Source: Saccharopolyspora rosea (GTDB lineage: Bacteria > Actinomycetota > Actinomycetes > Mycobacteriales > Pseudonocardiaceae). Taken from it: a stretch of DNA of 64,000 bases. A model generated the notes under the pieces. That model was not told the DNA's origin. It saw only the letters and a list, made by a program, of their open reading frames with translations, and ran no database searches. A program made the position numbers and the translations under genes. Shown here in pieces: positions 1-9,553 of the stretch (the stretch's first letter is position 1; each line of letters begins with the position of its first letter). The stretch covers positions 3,720,001-3,784,000 of the forward strand of contig NZ_CP102826.1 of assembly GCF_025643595.1 (NCBI RefSeq). The letters are read 5' to 3'.

Positions 1-905
1 GCCGCCGCCGTGGGCGTCCACAGTGCACGGTCGTGCAGCTCCCCCGCTTCGGCAGCGGCGAGGAGGCGTTGCGAACCGACGTTGGCGACCTCCTGGCCGG
101 GATTCAGGGTCTTCGGCCCGGTGAACGACGCCAGCCCGCCGCGCGCCGCGTTGATCCGGTCGAGGATGTGGTGCGCCCGTTCCCACGCCTGCTCCTCGGT
201 CGCGCCCAGGATCGGCCGGAACGACACGCTGATCCGCGGCGGCTCGGACCGGCCGGCATCGGCCGCGACCTTGCGGACCGCGGCGATCTGCTCGGCGGTC
301 TGCGCCAGCGGCTCGCCCCACATCGCGTAGACGTCGGCGTGTTTGCCCCCGACGCGAAGCGCGGCTTCCGAGGAACCGCCGAAGTACAGCGGGATCCCGG
401 ACTGCTGCACCGGGCGGACGACCGCGTTGTGGTCCTCGAATCGGTAGTGCGCGCCCTCGTGGCTCACCGGCCCCTCGGCGGTCCACACCCGGCGGAGGAC
501 GTCCAGGTACTCGTCGGTGCGCGCGTACCGCTCGTCCTTGCCCAGGTAGTCGCCGTCGCGGCGCTGGTCCGCGTCGTTGCCGCCGGTGATGATGTGCACC
601 GCGATCCGGCCGCCGGTGAGGTGGTCGGCGGTGGCGAAGGTGCGGGCCGCCAGCGTCGGGGCCACGAAGCCGGGTCGGTGCGCGATCAGGAAGCCCAGCC
701 GCTCGGTGTGCGCGGCGGCGTAGGCGGCCAGCTGGGTGGTCTCCGGGCTGCTCGACCCGTAGCCGATCAGCACCCGGTCGAACCCCGCCTTCTCGTGGGC
801 CTGGGCGAACTCGCGCAGGAACGCCGGGTTCACCGCAGGTCCTTCGGCGGCGTGGATCTCCGAGACGTGCTGCGCCCCGATCATCCCGATGAACTCGACG
901 GTCAT
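1..905 (-). CDS. LLM-class flavin-dependent monooxygenase (SsuD-like), 3' end cut by window edge
   Basis: About 301 residues are visible, beginning MTVEFIGMIGAQHVSE and running off the left edge, so the C-terminus is missing. The fold is the bacterial luciferase TIM barrel: DHLTGGRIAVHIITGG and the later YFGGSSEAALRVGGKHADVYAMWG stretch are typical of alkanesulfonate monooxygenases (SsuD), which use FMNH2 and O2 to desulfonate alkanesulfonates. The ATG overlaps the stop of the upstream ABC ATPase (ATGA, 905-902), so the two are translationally coupled in a permease-ATPase-monooxygenase operon. The transporter context supports a role on an imported organosulfur or related small molecule. The exact substrate cannot be read from sequence, and no partner flavin reductase is visible on this side. 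Family call firm, substrate inferred. Confidence 0.85.
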   Translation of the reverse strand, partial: MTVEFIGMIGAQHVSEIHAAEGPAVNPAFLREFAQAHEKAGFDRVLIGYGSSSPETTQLAAYAAAHTERLGFLIAHRPGFVAPTLAARTFATADHLTGGRIAVHIITGGNDADQRRDGDYLGKDERYARTDEYLDVLRRVWTAEGPVSHEGAHYRFEDHNAVVRPVQQSGIPLYFGGSSEAALRVGGKHADVYAMWGEPLAQTAEQIAAVRKVAADAGRSEPPRISVSFRPILGATEEQAWERAHHILDRINAARGGLASFTGPKTLNPGQEVANVGSQRLLAAAEAGELHDRALWTPTAA

Positions 906-1639
906 GACGAACTCCCCCCTCCGGTCCCGACACCCAGCCAGGACAGCAGTTCCGCGCGCAGCGCCAGGAAAGCCGGGTCGGTGACATCGCGCGCGCGATC
1001 CAGGTCCAGCACCTGGTCGTAGCCGATGCGGCCGTCGCGCATCACCAGCACCCGGTCGGCCAGCAGCAGCGCCTCCTCCACGTCGTGAGTGACGAGCAAG
1101 ATCGCGCAGCCGTGGCGTTGCCACAGCTCGCCGACCAGCTGCTGGGCCTTGATCCGGGTCAGCGCGTCCAGCGCCGAGAACGGCTCGTCCAGCAGCAGCA
1201 GATCGGGTTCGCGCACCAGCGCACGCGCCAGCGACACCCGCTGCGCCTCGCCACCGGAGAGCACCTTCGGCCACACGTCCACGCGGTGGCCGAGACCGAC
1301 CTCCTCCAGCGCTGCCACCGCCCGTTGCTTGTCCGGGCGGCCGGGCAGGCCGAGGACCACGTTTCGCCACACTCGCTTCCACGGCATCAGCCGCGGCGCC
1401 TGGAACGCCACTGCGCGCCGGACGGCGACTTCGACCTCGCCGGTCACCTCCCGGTCGAGGTCGGCCAAGATCCGCAGCAGCGTGCTCTTACCGCAGCCGC
1501 TCGGGCCGAGCAGCGCCACGAACTGACCTGGTTCGATCTCCAGGTCCAGGTCGTCGAGCACGGTGCGGTCGCCGAAGCGGCGGCTCAGGCCGCGCACCGA
1601 CGCGGGTTTCACTACGCTCCGCTGAACGCCGGTCGCCAT
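902..1639 (-). CDS. ABC transporter ATP-binding protein, SsuB/TauB type
   Basis: 245 residues from an ATG (MATGVQRSVVKPASVRG); the open frame extends further upstream but only overlaps the permease gene out of frame. Motifs in order: Walker A GPSGCGKST near residue 45, a short Q-loop region (AFQAPRLMPWKRVWRN), signature LSGGEAQRVSLARAL, Walker B LLLLDEPFSALD and H-loop VTHDVEEALLLADRV. This is the nitrate/sulfonate/taurine ATPase subfamily, energising import at the inner face of the membrane. It starts inside the 3' end of the permease gene (which ends at 1612) and ends overlapping the monooxygenase start, so the three genes form one operon. The substrate-binding lipoprotein of the set is not in the window and may lie beyond the left edge. 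Confidence 0.92.
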   Translation of the reverse strand: MATGVQRSVVKPASVRGLSRRFGDRTVLDDLDLEIEPGQFVALLGPSGCGKSTLLRILADLDREVTGEVEVAVRRAVAFQAPRLMPWKRVWRNVVLGLPGRPDKQRAVAALEEVGLGHRVDVWPKVLSGGEAQRVSLARALVREPDLLLLDEPFSALDALTRIKAQQLVGELWQRHGCAILLVTHDVEEALLLADRVLVMRDGRIGYDQVLDLDRARDVTDPAFLALRAELLSWLGVGTGGGSSS

Positions 1640-2472
1640 GCCAGCACGGTCCTTTCCAGCAGTCGGACGATGAAGTCGGCGACGAGGCCGAGCAGTGCGT
1701 ACAGCACCAGGCAGACCACGATCACGTCGGTCTGGAAGAACTCGCGGGCCATGTTCATCTCGTAGCCGATGCCTGCGGTGGCGTTGATCGTCTCGCCGAA
1801 GACCAGCGCCAGCCACGCCGAACCCAGCGAATACCGGAGCCCCACCAGGGCGTTGGGCATCGCGGCGGGCAGGATGATGTGCCGCACCTGGGCGAACCGG
1901 CCGAGCCTGAGCGTCTCGGCCGCTTCCACCAGGCCCGCGTCGACGTTGCGGATGCCGCCGTAGATGTTCATGTACAGCGGGAAGGTCACGGCCAGCGCGA
2001 TCAGCACGATCTTGGGCTGCTCGCCGATGCCGAACCAGATGATCAGCAGCGGTATCAGGCCGATCACCGGTACCGTTCGCAGCATCTGTATCGGCGCGTC
2101 GATGATGTCCTCGCCGCGCCGGAACAGCCCGGAGAGCGTCGCGAGCACGATCGCGACGACGACGCCGATCACCAGTCCGGCGCCGACCCGTTGCATCGAG
2201 GCGGTGATCGCGTCCTGGAGCCGCCCTTCGTCCCAGAGCTCCACCGCGGTGCCGGCGACCCTCGCGGGCGAGGCGAGGACGTCGTCGCTGAGCACCCCGG
2301 CGCTGCTGAGGACCTGCCAGATCAACACCAGCGCGATGGGGCTGATCAGCTTGAAAAGCCAACGGGGAACACGGTTTTCACGCAGCGCGGTGCGGGTTTG
2401 CACGGTCGTGACGGGGATCGGATCTCGTTCGGTCGGTGCGCCGGTGGGCGCGCGTTCGGTGGATGCGGTCAT
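1612..2472 (-). CDS. ABC transporter permease, SsuC/TauC type
   Basis: 286 residues starting MTASTERAPTGAP. This ATG has a GGAG motif 7 nt upstream on the minus strand, which is why it is preferred over an in-frame start at 2538. A hydrophilic N-terminus is followed by about six membrane segments (beginning FKLISPIALVLIWQVL). The cytoplasmic loop contains the EAA signature EAAETLRLGRFAQVRHIILP that docks the ATPase. The protein belongs to the binding-protein-dependent permeases of the nitrate/sulfonate/bicarbonate family. It is first in the operon with the ATPase and the flavin monooxygenase, so the likely role is uptake of a sulfonate-like compound oxidised by the third gene. A perfect inverted repeat at 2576-2599 lies about 100 bp upstream. 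Confidence 0.92.
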   Translation of the reverse strand: MTASTERAPTGAPTERDPIPVTTVQTRTALRENRVPRWLFKLISPIALVLIWQVLSSAGVLSDDVLASPARVAGTAVELWDEGRLQDAITASMQRVGAGLVIGVVVAIVLATLSGLFRRGEDIIDAPIQMLRTVPVIGLIPLLIIWFGIGEQPKIVLIALAVTFPLYMNIYGGIRNVDAGLVEAAETLRLGRFAQVRHIILPAAMPNALVGLRYSLGSAWLALVFGETINATAGIGYEMNMAREFFQTDVIVVCLVLYALLGLVADFIVRLLERTVLAWRPAFSGA

Positions 2473-3372
2473 CTGCACTCTCCGGAGGACATGAGGGCGC
2501 AGCGCGGCCACGACGGATCGGCCGCGCTCGGGAATCACGCAACACCGGAGCCGTTTCCGCTGGCGCCGTGAGTACTTCTGGGCGCTGTGGCGCCCAGAAA
2601 ATGCGCACGGGTGTTCACCAGCGGAGACGCTGTGCGAGGGGCTCCGGTGGTGCTGAAGGCGGTCGCACTACGACGCGCGTGAAGCAGTGGAGAAAGCCGT
2701 TACTGGCAACAGAGTGCGGAGGACACGCGCACGAAGTCCACGTAACCTCGTGTCGTCAGGGCCGCTGTCCGGATCACGCCCACGACCGTAGCCAGACGTC
2801 CAGGCCGTGTAAACCCAACTCCACAGATTGGGATTGCGACCGGACGCCGGTTACCGGGCCGCCGTCGTGGCCCGCACCGAGCAGATGCACCATCGGCATC
2901 GACGCCGAGCCACGATCCCCTTCCCGACGGGGTGCTGAACGTCGCATCCCTGGAATCGGAACGCGTGCACCTGGCCCAGCTGTCCACAGTGCACGCCGAC
3001 ACGCATGGGGACCGAACCCCGTTCAGCTGCAAGGAGATGGTCTACAAGGCTGGGTACCCGATCAGGGACCAGCGGCTGGGCTTCGAGGACGCCCGGCTCG
3101 AACCCGGCCCCGCAACCTTCACCGCATCCGCGACGAAGGCGCAGGACGAGCGCGCGGGGTCAGCAGCGGAGAAGGGGAACCCCCAACCTGGTCAACTGTC
3201 CGATGTTGGACCGGGCGGCGCTTGGGTGACGTAATGCCCTGGGGAGCCGGGCCAGACCGCGTGGAGCATGGCGTGGTGTTGAGACCGCCTTGAGGACGTG
3301 CGCAGGAAGAGATGTGTTCGAGCCGGCGGTGCTGCCTGCGCGTCGTCCGGCAAACGTGAAGGAAGGCATCGG
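2473..3372. other. Intergenic stretch of 900 bp without a supported gene
   Basis: Several open frames cross this interval, but none has a convincing start, family motif or consistent third-position GC bias. GC is locally lower than in the flanking genes. It must hold the promoter of the minus-strand ABC operon, near which lies the perfect inverted repeat at 2576-2599, and the promoter of the plus-strand hydrolase. Nothing else recognisable was seen. Confidence 0.5.
2576..2599. promoter_or_regulatory. Perfect inverted repeat upstream of the ABC/monooxygenase operon
   Basis: TTCTGGGCGC and GCGCCCAGAA, 10-bp arms around a 4-nt loop (TGTG), located 104 bp upstream of the permease start. The symmetry is perfect. 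There is no T-tract, so it could be an operator for a dimeric repressor or an RNA hairpin in the operon leader. Which of these is true cannot be told from sequence. Confidence 0.45.
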
Positions 3373-4197
3373 ATGGGCACCATCACCACCACCGACGGCG
3401 TGGAGATCTACTACAAGGACTGGGGCTCGGGTCAGCCGATCGTGTTCAGTCACGGTTGGCCGCTGTCTGCTGACGACTGGGACGCACAGATGTTGTTCTT
3501 CCTGCAGCACGGGTACCGGGTCATTGCCCATGACCGGCGTGGCCACGGGCGATCCAGCCAGCCTGGCGACGGCCACGACATGGACCACTACGCTGACGAC
3601 CTCGCGGCGCTGACAGCGCATCTGGATCTGGCGGACGCCATTCACGTGGGTCATTCGACCGGCGGCGGCGAAGTGGTCCACTACCTGGCCCGGCACGGCG
3701 AGAGCCGAGTGGCCAAGGCCGCGATCATCAGCGCGATACCGCCGCTGATGGTCAAGACCGAGACCAATCCCGGCGGGCTTCCCAAAGACGTCTTCGACGG
3801 GTTCCAGGCGCAACTCGCCGCGAATCGCTCACAGTTCTATCGCGAGCTGCCGGAGGGGCCCTTCTACGGTTTCAACCGGCCGGGCGTGGAATCCTCGGAG
3901 GCCGTCATCCAGAACTGGTGGCGCCAAGGCATGATGGGCGGCGCCAAGGCGCACTACGACGGCATCGTCGCCTTCTCGCAAACCGATTTCACCGAAGACC
4001 TGAAGAAGATCACCGTGCCGGTCCTGGTCATGCACTCCGACGATGACCAGATCGTGCCCTACGCAGACTCCGCACCCTTGTCCGCAAAGCTTCTGCGGAA
4101 CGCGACGTTGAAGACCTACGAAGGGTTCCCGCACGGCATGCCCACCACCCAAGCGGAGACCATCAACGCCGACCTGCTGGCATTCCTGAGAGAGTGA
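3373..4197 (+). CDS. Alpha/beta hydrolase of the non-haem chloroperoxidase/esterase family
   Basis: 274 residues from the ATG ([18 protein letters not shown]), preceded by GAAGGAAGG about 7 nt upstream. Landmarks: the oxyanion-hole segment [14 protein letters not shown], the nucleophile elbow GHSTGGGEV with Ser near residue 100, the acid in [13 protein letters not shown] near 220 and the catalytic His in GFPHGMPTT near 252. Length and motifs match cofactor-free perhydrolase/chloroperoxidase proteins, cytosolic hydrolases that act on esters and can form peracids. There is no signal peptide. It stands alone on the plus strand and converges with the reductase at 4373, so context gives no substrate. 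Confidence 0.88.
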   Translation: MGTITTTDGVEIYYKDWGSGQPIVFSHGWPLSADDWDAQMLFFLQHGYRVIAHDRRGHGRSSQPGDGHDMDHYADDLAALTAHLDLADAIHVGHSTGGGEVVHYLARHGESRVAKAAIISAIPPLMVKTETNPGGLPKDVFDGFQAQLAANRSQFYRELPEGPFYGFNRPGVESSEAVIQNWWRQGMMGGAKAHYDGIVAFSQTDFTEDLKKITVPVLVMHSDDDQIVPYADSAPLSAKLLRNATLKTYEGFPHGMPTTQAETINADLLAFLRE

Positions 4198-4372
4198 CCT
4201 CGCCGCTGTTCAACCGTGAGACCCACGGCCCTCCCAGCGGAGCGCGGGACCGGATGAGGCACGGGCATCGGTGGCATCGGTCGGCTCGGTTCTGGCGGGT
4301 CTGGGCCGAGGGCACGCTTACCTGGAGTGCTTCCGCGAGCGTGCGCAGCATCCGCGTCGTCACCGAGCCGAG

Positions 4373-5107
4373 TCAGCGCGCGAGCCACTCCCGATAGGCG
4401 GTCTTGGCGATAACGGCGTCGTCCTTGGCGATGAGGACATCACCCGAGGCGGCGGCGAACATGCCGGCGCTGTTGTCGGTGATGACGGTGCGCTGGTCAC
4501 CACGGGCGGCGAGGGTGATGTTGCCCAGCTCGTTGAGCGCGAAGACCTCGGGCCCGGCGACGTTGCGGGTGCCCTGCAGCGGAGGGCCCACGGCGACGTC
4601 GGCCACGGCCTGGGCGACGTCGGCCGCGGCCATGGGCTGCAGGAGCGTGGCGGGCAGGCGGACGGTGTGCTCGTCGGTGGTCCAGGACAGCACCGAGTCG
4701 ATGAACTCGAAGAACTGCGTGGCGCGGACGATCGAGTACGGCACCGGGCCGGCCTTGAGGATGTCCTCCTGCAGCACCTTGGCGCGGAAGTAGACCAGGC
4801 CCGGCACCTGGTCGGCGCCCACGATCGAGAGGATGACCGCGTGGCCGACGCCGGCTGCCTTCGCGGCCGTCACCAGGTTTTCCATGGTTTTCCGGAAGAA
4901 CTGGAGCGAGGCTTCGTCGAAGGTCGGTGAGTTCGTCAGGTTGACGACGACGTCGGCCCCGTCCAGCGCCTCGGGCAGACCTCGCCCGGTGAGCAGGTCC
5001 AGACCGGTGGACGGCGAGTGCGGCACCGCCTCGTGCCCGCTCCCGTTCAGGATCTTGACCACCTGCGATCCGATGAGCCCGGTCCCACCGATGACAGCGA
5101 TCTTCAT
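4373..5107 (-). CDS. NAD(P)-binding reductase of the NmrA-like/atypical SDR family
   Basis: 244 residues from MKIAVIGGTGLIGSQ. The ATG lies behind GAGGAAGG on the minus strand, and an upstream in-frame start at 5254 is not needed. The glycine-rich GGTGLIGSQV at the N-terminus is the Rossmann dinucleotide-binding motif. ALDGADVVVNLTNSP and the later PYSIVRATQFFEF stretch are typical of NmrA-type proteins, which act either as NAD(P)H-dependent reductases or as redox sensors. The classical SDR YxxxK catalytic pair is not evident. It converges with the alpha/beta hydrolase and has no operon partners, so its substrate is unknown. Confidence 0.85.
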   Translation of the reverse strand: MKIAVIGGTGLIGSQVVKILNGSGHEAVPHSPSTGLDLLTGRGLPEALDGADVVVNLTNSPTFDEASLQFFRKTMENLVTAAKAAGVGHAVILSIVGADQVPGLVYFRAKVLQEDILKAGPVPYSIVRATQFFEFIDSVLSWTTDEHTVRLPATLLQPMAAADVAQAVADVAVGPPLQGTRNVAGPEVFALNELGNITLAARGDQRTVITDNSAGMFAAASGDVLIAKDDAVIAKTAYREWLAR

Positions 5108-5826
5108 TTCTTCGACCTTCCTCGTTGTCTGGGAGAAATATCCGCGCCTTGAGTGCAACGGGTGCGCTGCGGCTGAACTCGCGGTCAGTCTGCGCGCGAG
5201 GCCCGGCGATTCTTGCGCCGGACGAGCTCTTCCTCGTCCACCGGACAACCGCACGGGGGACCTCCCGTGTCTTGATTCAACGGCCCCGCCTCAGGAGGAG
5301 ACCGCTGACGCCATGACCGGTTCCACCATGCCGTTGGCGGCGGTGCCTCAACCTGAGGCGTTGGTCCTGTGCGACCGGGTCGAACTCGGTAGCCGACCTG
5401 AGGACTCGCGGACGCCGACGCGCTTGGCGCGCACCTGTCGGGATCTTCGGCGGCGGCGACCGAACGCTGCTCCCCGGCAGGCCAGCGCCGTGCCGGAGAC
5501 CGCCGGTGCGCTACCGGCGAGCGTTCGCCGCGCCGCGCGAGTTCGGCGCACCGGCACGAGTCGCGGCAATGGTTCCCGATGTCGAGTCCGGTGCTTGCGC
5601 CCTCGCCGTCGATGTGAGCTGCTGCGAGAAACTCGGGAAAGTCAGCTGAGACACACTCTGAGAATTTCTTGAGAAAACGTTCCGAGGCGCGAGGAACCGG
5701 CTTCGGCTCGGCGGCCGGGGTGCGCAGCTTTCCCGCACGTGGTCCGAAAATCCCTCCTGGTCAATCCAGGCAACCCGTACGAGCGGGGGAAATCGACGGG
5801 CCCGGTCGCGCCCCCGGCAGGACCCG
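5108..5826. other. Intergenic stretch of 719 bp
   Basis: This is the divergent promoter region for the minus-strand reductase and the plus-strand arabinosyltransferase. Open frames here lack any recognisable domain and have random third-position composition. A somewhat AT-richer stretch (about 5630-5690, around TTTCTTGAGAAAACG) is the most promoter-like part. No RNA gene, repeat or hairpin of note was seen. Confidence 0.45.
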
Positions 5827-8800
5827 ATGATTTCGATGGTTAGCCTGTGGGACGTGGTTGTTTCGGGGTACGGCGGCGCGGACGGACCCGCCCCGCAGGG
5901 CGCGTTGCAGAAGGTCCCGTCCGACAGCTCCCGGCGTTCGCGCCGGGGGTTGGTGACGCTGGCCACCCTGTGCGGTCTGATCAGCGCGGTCCTGGCCATC
6001 GCGGTACCGTTCCTCCCGGTCACGCAACAGATCGTCGACCTGCAGTGGCCGACCGCGCAGGGGACCCGGGCGGTTTCCGCACCGCTGACCGCGGTGGCTC
6101 CGGTGAAGATCGACGCGCGCATCCCGTGCCCGTCGATCCGTGATCTCGAACAACGCGTGCCCGGGCCGGGCACGCTTTTCAACACCAATCCGCCGAATTC
6201 CGATTACGGCAAGCTCACCGGCATGTCGCTGACCGTGGACCACGGGTTGCTGACGCTGCAAACCCGGGGCCAGCAACTCGGAACCGTGCCCGTGCCCGAC
6301 GGGAATTGCACGGTGGACGTGCATTCCGATGTGTCCGGGACGACTGCCACGGTCGGCGGGCACCACCTCGCGGCGGTGCACGGTGACCTGCGGCCGCAAA
6401 TGACCGGCATCTTCTCCCAACTGAATTCCGGTCAGGACAGCACTGCGGGATTGTCGGTCACCGCGCGGATCGACAACCGCTGGGCCAGCAGCGCGACCGC
6501 GATCAAGTGGGCCGCGATCGCCGCGTCCGTTGCGTGCTTCGCCCTCGCCCTGTGGGCGATGCACCGCATGGACGCGATCGCCGGACGGCGCCCGCCCCGC
6601 CTGGCTGCGCGCCGCTGGTGGCGGCTGTCCTTCCGGGACGTCGTCGTGCTCGGCGTGCTCGTGCTGTGGTGGCTCATCGGCGCGATGACCGCCGACGACG
6701 GGTACTTCCTGACCATGGCGCGCACGCGAGCCGACGCCGGCTACATCGGCGAGTACTACCGGTGGTTCGCCACCGCCGACGCGCCGATGGCCTGGCACGT
6801 CGACCTGTACGCGCTCATGACCAAGGTCAGCACGGCCACCCCGTGGATGCGGCTGCCCTCGTTGCTGATGGGGATCGTGTGCTGGTTCCTGATCAGCCGC
6901 AAGGTGCTGCCCAGGCTGGGCCAGCAGGTGCGGCGCAGCAGCGCCGCCGGCTGGGCCGCGGGGGCGGTGTTCCTGGCGTTCTGGATGCCCTACGACAACG
7001 GGCTGCGCCCGGAGAACCTCGTGGCGATGTTCTCACTGCTGTCACTGACGGCGGTGGAACGGGCCGTTGCCACGCGGCGGATGCTGCCGGCAGGTGTGGG
7101 CCTGGTGCTCGCGGCGATGTCGGTCGGCGTCAACCCGCACGGGTTGATGGCGGTGCTGCCGTTCGTCGTCGCGTTGAAACCGCTGCTGAAACTGGTGCGG
7201 CGGTTCGCGCACCGGTTCGGCTGGATGCCGGTCCTGGCCACCATCGCCGCGTGCGGTTTCGCGGTGCTCAACCTCCTGTTCTGGGATCAGACGTGGGCCG
7301 GTGCCATCGACGCCACCAAGATCCGCAGCGAGATCGGCCCGAGCCAGAAGTGGTATGAGGAACTGGCCCGGTACCAGATGTTGTTCACCCCGGATTCCAA
7401 CGGGGCGATGACCCGGCGGTTCCCGGTGCTGCTGGTGCTCCTGTGCCTGGCGGTGTGCCTGGTGGTGCTGCTGCGCCGCGGTCAGATCCGCGGGGCCGCG
7501 CTCGGCCCGAGCCGCCGGATGCTCGGCATGTCCGCGCTCGCGTTCGTCGTGCTCGCGGTGACCCCGACCAAGCACACGCACCACTTCGGGATGCTCGCCG
7601 CCGTCGGCGGCGCCTTGGCGGCCCTGGCCGCGCTGGCCACGAGCACCACGGTCCTGCGGTCCAAACGCAACCGCGCGGTCTTCTTCGCCGGCCTCATGTT
7701 CGTGACCGCGCTGGCCGCGACCGGGCCCAACGCCTGGTGGTACGTGTCGAGTTGGGGCGTGCCCTGGTACAACATGCCTCCGCAGGTGCACGGCTGGAAG
7801 CTGAGCACGTTCCTGCTGCTGCTCGCCGGGATCGCGCTGGTGGTCGCCTTCCTCGAACACGTTCGGCTCGATGAGAAGAACCCGCCGCCGGCGGTCGTGC
7901 CGGAAACCGGCGGCTGGGAGGGGCGCAGCCGCGCGCTCAAACTCGGCACCGCCCCGCTGTCCATCGTGTGCGCGCTGCTCATGCTCTTCGAGGTCGGCAG
8001 CCTGGTGAAGGCGATCGACAAGCGGTGGAACACCTACACGATGGGCAAGGACAACATCGAGCAGCTGAGCGGCGGGAGCTGCGGCCTGTCCGACGACGTC
8101 TACGTCGAGCAGCACCCGTTGGACAACATGCTGCAGCCCAGCGCGCAGCAGCCGAGCACGCCGGCCCCCGGCTGGACCGTGCCGCAGGACGCCCGCAAGA
8201 CCGACACCCCGAAGACCTGGCTGCAGGGCAGGCAGCAGGGCTTCACCACCGACGGGGGGCTCCCACCGGAAACGAGCCAGGACCCGGCGCAGCGGCAGTA
8301 CACGCCGCCGTTCCAGATGGGCGGGCCCAAGGCTCCCTACTGGGGCAGCTACGAGCCGACCGGCTACGGCACCGGCACGATGCGCACCCCCTGGTACCCG
8401 CTGCCGCAGCGCGCCCGGGACGGCAAGGTGCCGGTCGTGGTCGCCGTCGCGGGCCAGCTCGGCGGCGCCAACACCCTCACCGCCGAGTTCGGCACCCAGA
8501 CGCCCGAGGGCTTCAAGGTGCTCGACCGGCGCTCGGTCAGCGCCGCCGGTGGTCCGGGCTGGCGGGACGCACGACTCGTGGTCGACGGCGCCGCAGCCGA
8601 CGCGGACCAAGTGCGCTTGGTCGCTTCGGACAAGGGCCTCGGCGCCGAGGCGTGGTTCTCCTTCAGCGCGCCCCGCGTGCCGCAGCTGGCCCGCCTGACC
8701 GACGTCGTCGCCAAGGCGCCGACGTTCCTCGACTGGAGCGCGGCGATGCAGCACCCGTGCCTGCAACCGTCGAAGATCCACGACGGCATCGCGCAGATGC

Positions 8801-9156
8801 CGCAGTACCGGGTCTCCGGCGGGGCTGACGTGCGCGACATCGGCGCGGGCTGGTCGTCGCCGGACGCGGGCGGACCGTTCGCGTGGCTCGACGTGGCGAC
8901 CACGATGCGCGAGCTGCCCACCTACCTGGAGGGGGACGTCAACCGGGACTGGGGATCGCTGTACGAGATCGATCCTTACGTGGCCAACGCCCTGCCGGCG
9001 CAGGCGGCCGAGCGCACCCACACCGAGACCCGCTCCGGGTTGACGAGCATGGGGCCGCTCACCGAGCCGATGCACCTGCCGGGGCCGATCCCGAACTCCA
9101 ACAACCGGACGGATCTGCCCAAGAACGGCCGCGAGGAGACCTCCGACAAGCAGTAG
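5827..9156 (+). CDS. Cell-wall arabinosyltransferase (EmbA/B/C family)
   Basis: 1109 residues from ATG 5827 (MISMVSLWDVVVS); a second ATG three codons on is equally possible. The architecture is that of mycobacterial EmbA/B/C: a first membrane helix near residue 45, an extracytoplasmic domain, a long multi-TM core with the catalytic acidic pair in MTADDGYFLTMAR (about residues 295-305), and a large C-terminal carbohydrate-binding domain after residue 720. These GT-C enzymes add arabinose from decaprenyl-phospho-arabinose to arabinogalactan or lipoarabinomannan on the outer face of the membrane. Only one emb-type gene is present and no other arabinan gene flanks it. Its presence supports an arabinose-containing (type IV) cell wall. 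Which of A, B or C it resembles most was not determined. Confidence 0.93.
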   Translation: MISMVSLWDVVVSGYGGADGPAPQGALQKVPSDSSRRSRRGLVTLATLCGLISAVLAIAVPFLPVTQQIVDLQWPTAQGTRAVSAPLTAVAPVKIDARIPCPSIRDLEQRVPGPGTLFNTNPPNSDYGKLTGMSLTVDHGLLTLQTRGQQLGTVPVPDGNCTVDVHSDVSGTTATVGGHHLAAVHGDLRPQMTGIFSQLNSGQDSTAGLSVTARIDNRWASSATAIKWAAIAASVACFALALWAMHRMDAIAGRRPPRLAARRWWRLSFRDVVVLGVLVLWWLIGAMTADDGYFLTMARTRADAGYIGEYYRWFATADAPMAWHVDLYALMTKVSTATPWMRLPSLLMGIVCWFLISRKVLPRLGQQVRRSSAAGWAAGAVFLAFWMPYDNGLRPENLVAMFSLLSLTAVERAVATRRMLPAGVGLVLAAMSVGVNPHGLMAVLPFVVALKPLLKLVRRFAHRFGWMPVLATIAACGFAVLNLLFWDQTWAGAIDATKIRSEIGPSQKWYEELARYQMLFTPDSNGAMTRRFPVLLVLLCLAVCLVVLLRRGQIRGAALGPSRRMLGMSALAFVVLAVTPTKHTHHFGMLAAVGGALAALAALATSTTVLRSKRNRAVFFAGLMFVTALAATGPNAWWYVSSWGVPWYNMPPQVHGWKLSTFLLLLAGIALVVAFLEHVRLDEKNPPPAVVPETGGWEGRSRALKLGTAPLSIVCALLMLFEVGSLVKAIDKRWNTYTMGKDNIEQLSGGSCGLSDDVYVEQHPLDNMLQPSAQQPSTPAPGWTVPQDARKTDTPKTWLQGRQQGFTTDGGLPPETSQDPAQRQYTPPFQMGGPKAPYWGSYEPTGYGTGTMRTPWYPLPQRARDGKVPVVVAVAGQLGGANTLTAEFGTQTPEGFKVLDRRSVSAAGGPGWRDARLVVDGAAADADQVRLVASDKGLGAEAWFSFSAPRVPQLARLTDVVAKAPTFLDWSAAMQHPCLQPSKIHDGIAQMPQYRVSGGADVRDIGAGWSSPDAGGPFAWLDVATTMRELPTYLEGDVNRDWGSLYEIDPYVANALPAQAAERTHTETRSGLTSMGPLTEPMHLPGPIPNSNNRTDLPKNGREETSDKQ

Positions 9157-9553
9157 GGGGAGGCGCGCGGGGGCCGTGGACACGACGGCGGCGCGCAGCC
9201 GCTCGCCGATCTCGGCCGGGTCCGCCGGCGAGGTCCTTGTAGGGCCGACCCGCCTGGACGCCGGGACGGTCTGGATGAACTCACACCTCGCGCTGGCCAA
9301 CGAAGTTCCACGGGGCGGGTTCAAGGGATCCGGCCACCAGCGCACTCTTATCCAGCCTGTTACCAGGCGAGATCGCCGCGTTCGTGATCCTGACGGTAGA
9401 GAGAGTGCGGGCACCACCCACCCCCACAACGCTGTTGGCAGGCACCCGCGTCAACACAGCCGCATGCTAGATCACTACTCGATCCTCCTCGACTCCGTCG
9501 CGCGACGGCCAGATGCAGAACTCGTTGCCCTCGGCAACACCTCAGCATTGACA
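9157..9553. other. Intergenic stretch holding a decayed aldehyde dehydrogenase end
   Basis: 397 bp between the arabinosyltransferase and the convergent methyltransferase. Apart from the aldehyde dehydrogenase remnant at about 9236-9345, nothing is recognisable. GC drops towards 9553. Confidence 0.5.
9236..9345 (+). pseudogene. Aldehyde dehydrogenase C-terminal remnant
   Basis: The plus-strand frame reads LDAGTVWMNSHLALAN followed by EVPRGGFKGSGHQR. This matches the conserved C-terminal block of betaine- and aminobutyraldehyde-type NAD-dependent aldehyde dehydrogenases (usually GTVWVNxH ... E.PWGGFKxSGxGR). The catalytic Glu and Cys regions and the rest of the roughly 480-residue enzyme are absent. 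The frame upstream does not resemble the family and the sequence after the block does not either, so this is a stump left by deletion, not a functional gene. Confidence 0.65.

Noticed and set aside
2436..3293. 285-codon plus-strand frame in the large intergenic region
   Set aside because: It begins antisense inside the permease gene, has no ribosome site, no domain and random third-position composition.
7042..9429. A 795-codon open frame on the minus strand antisense to the arabinosyltransferase
   Set aside because: Shadow of a GC-rich gene: Arg/Pro/His-rich product with no domain, and the plus strand has clear family motifs and third-position bias.
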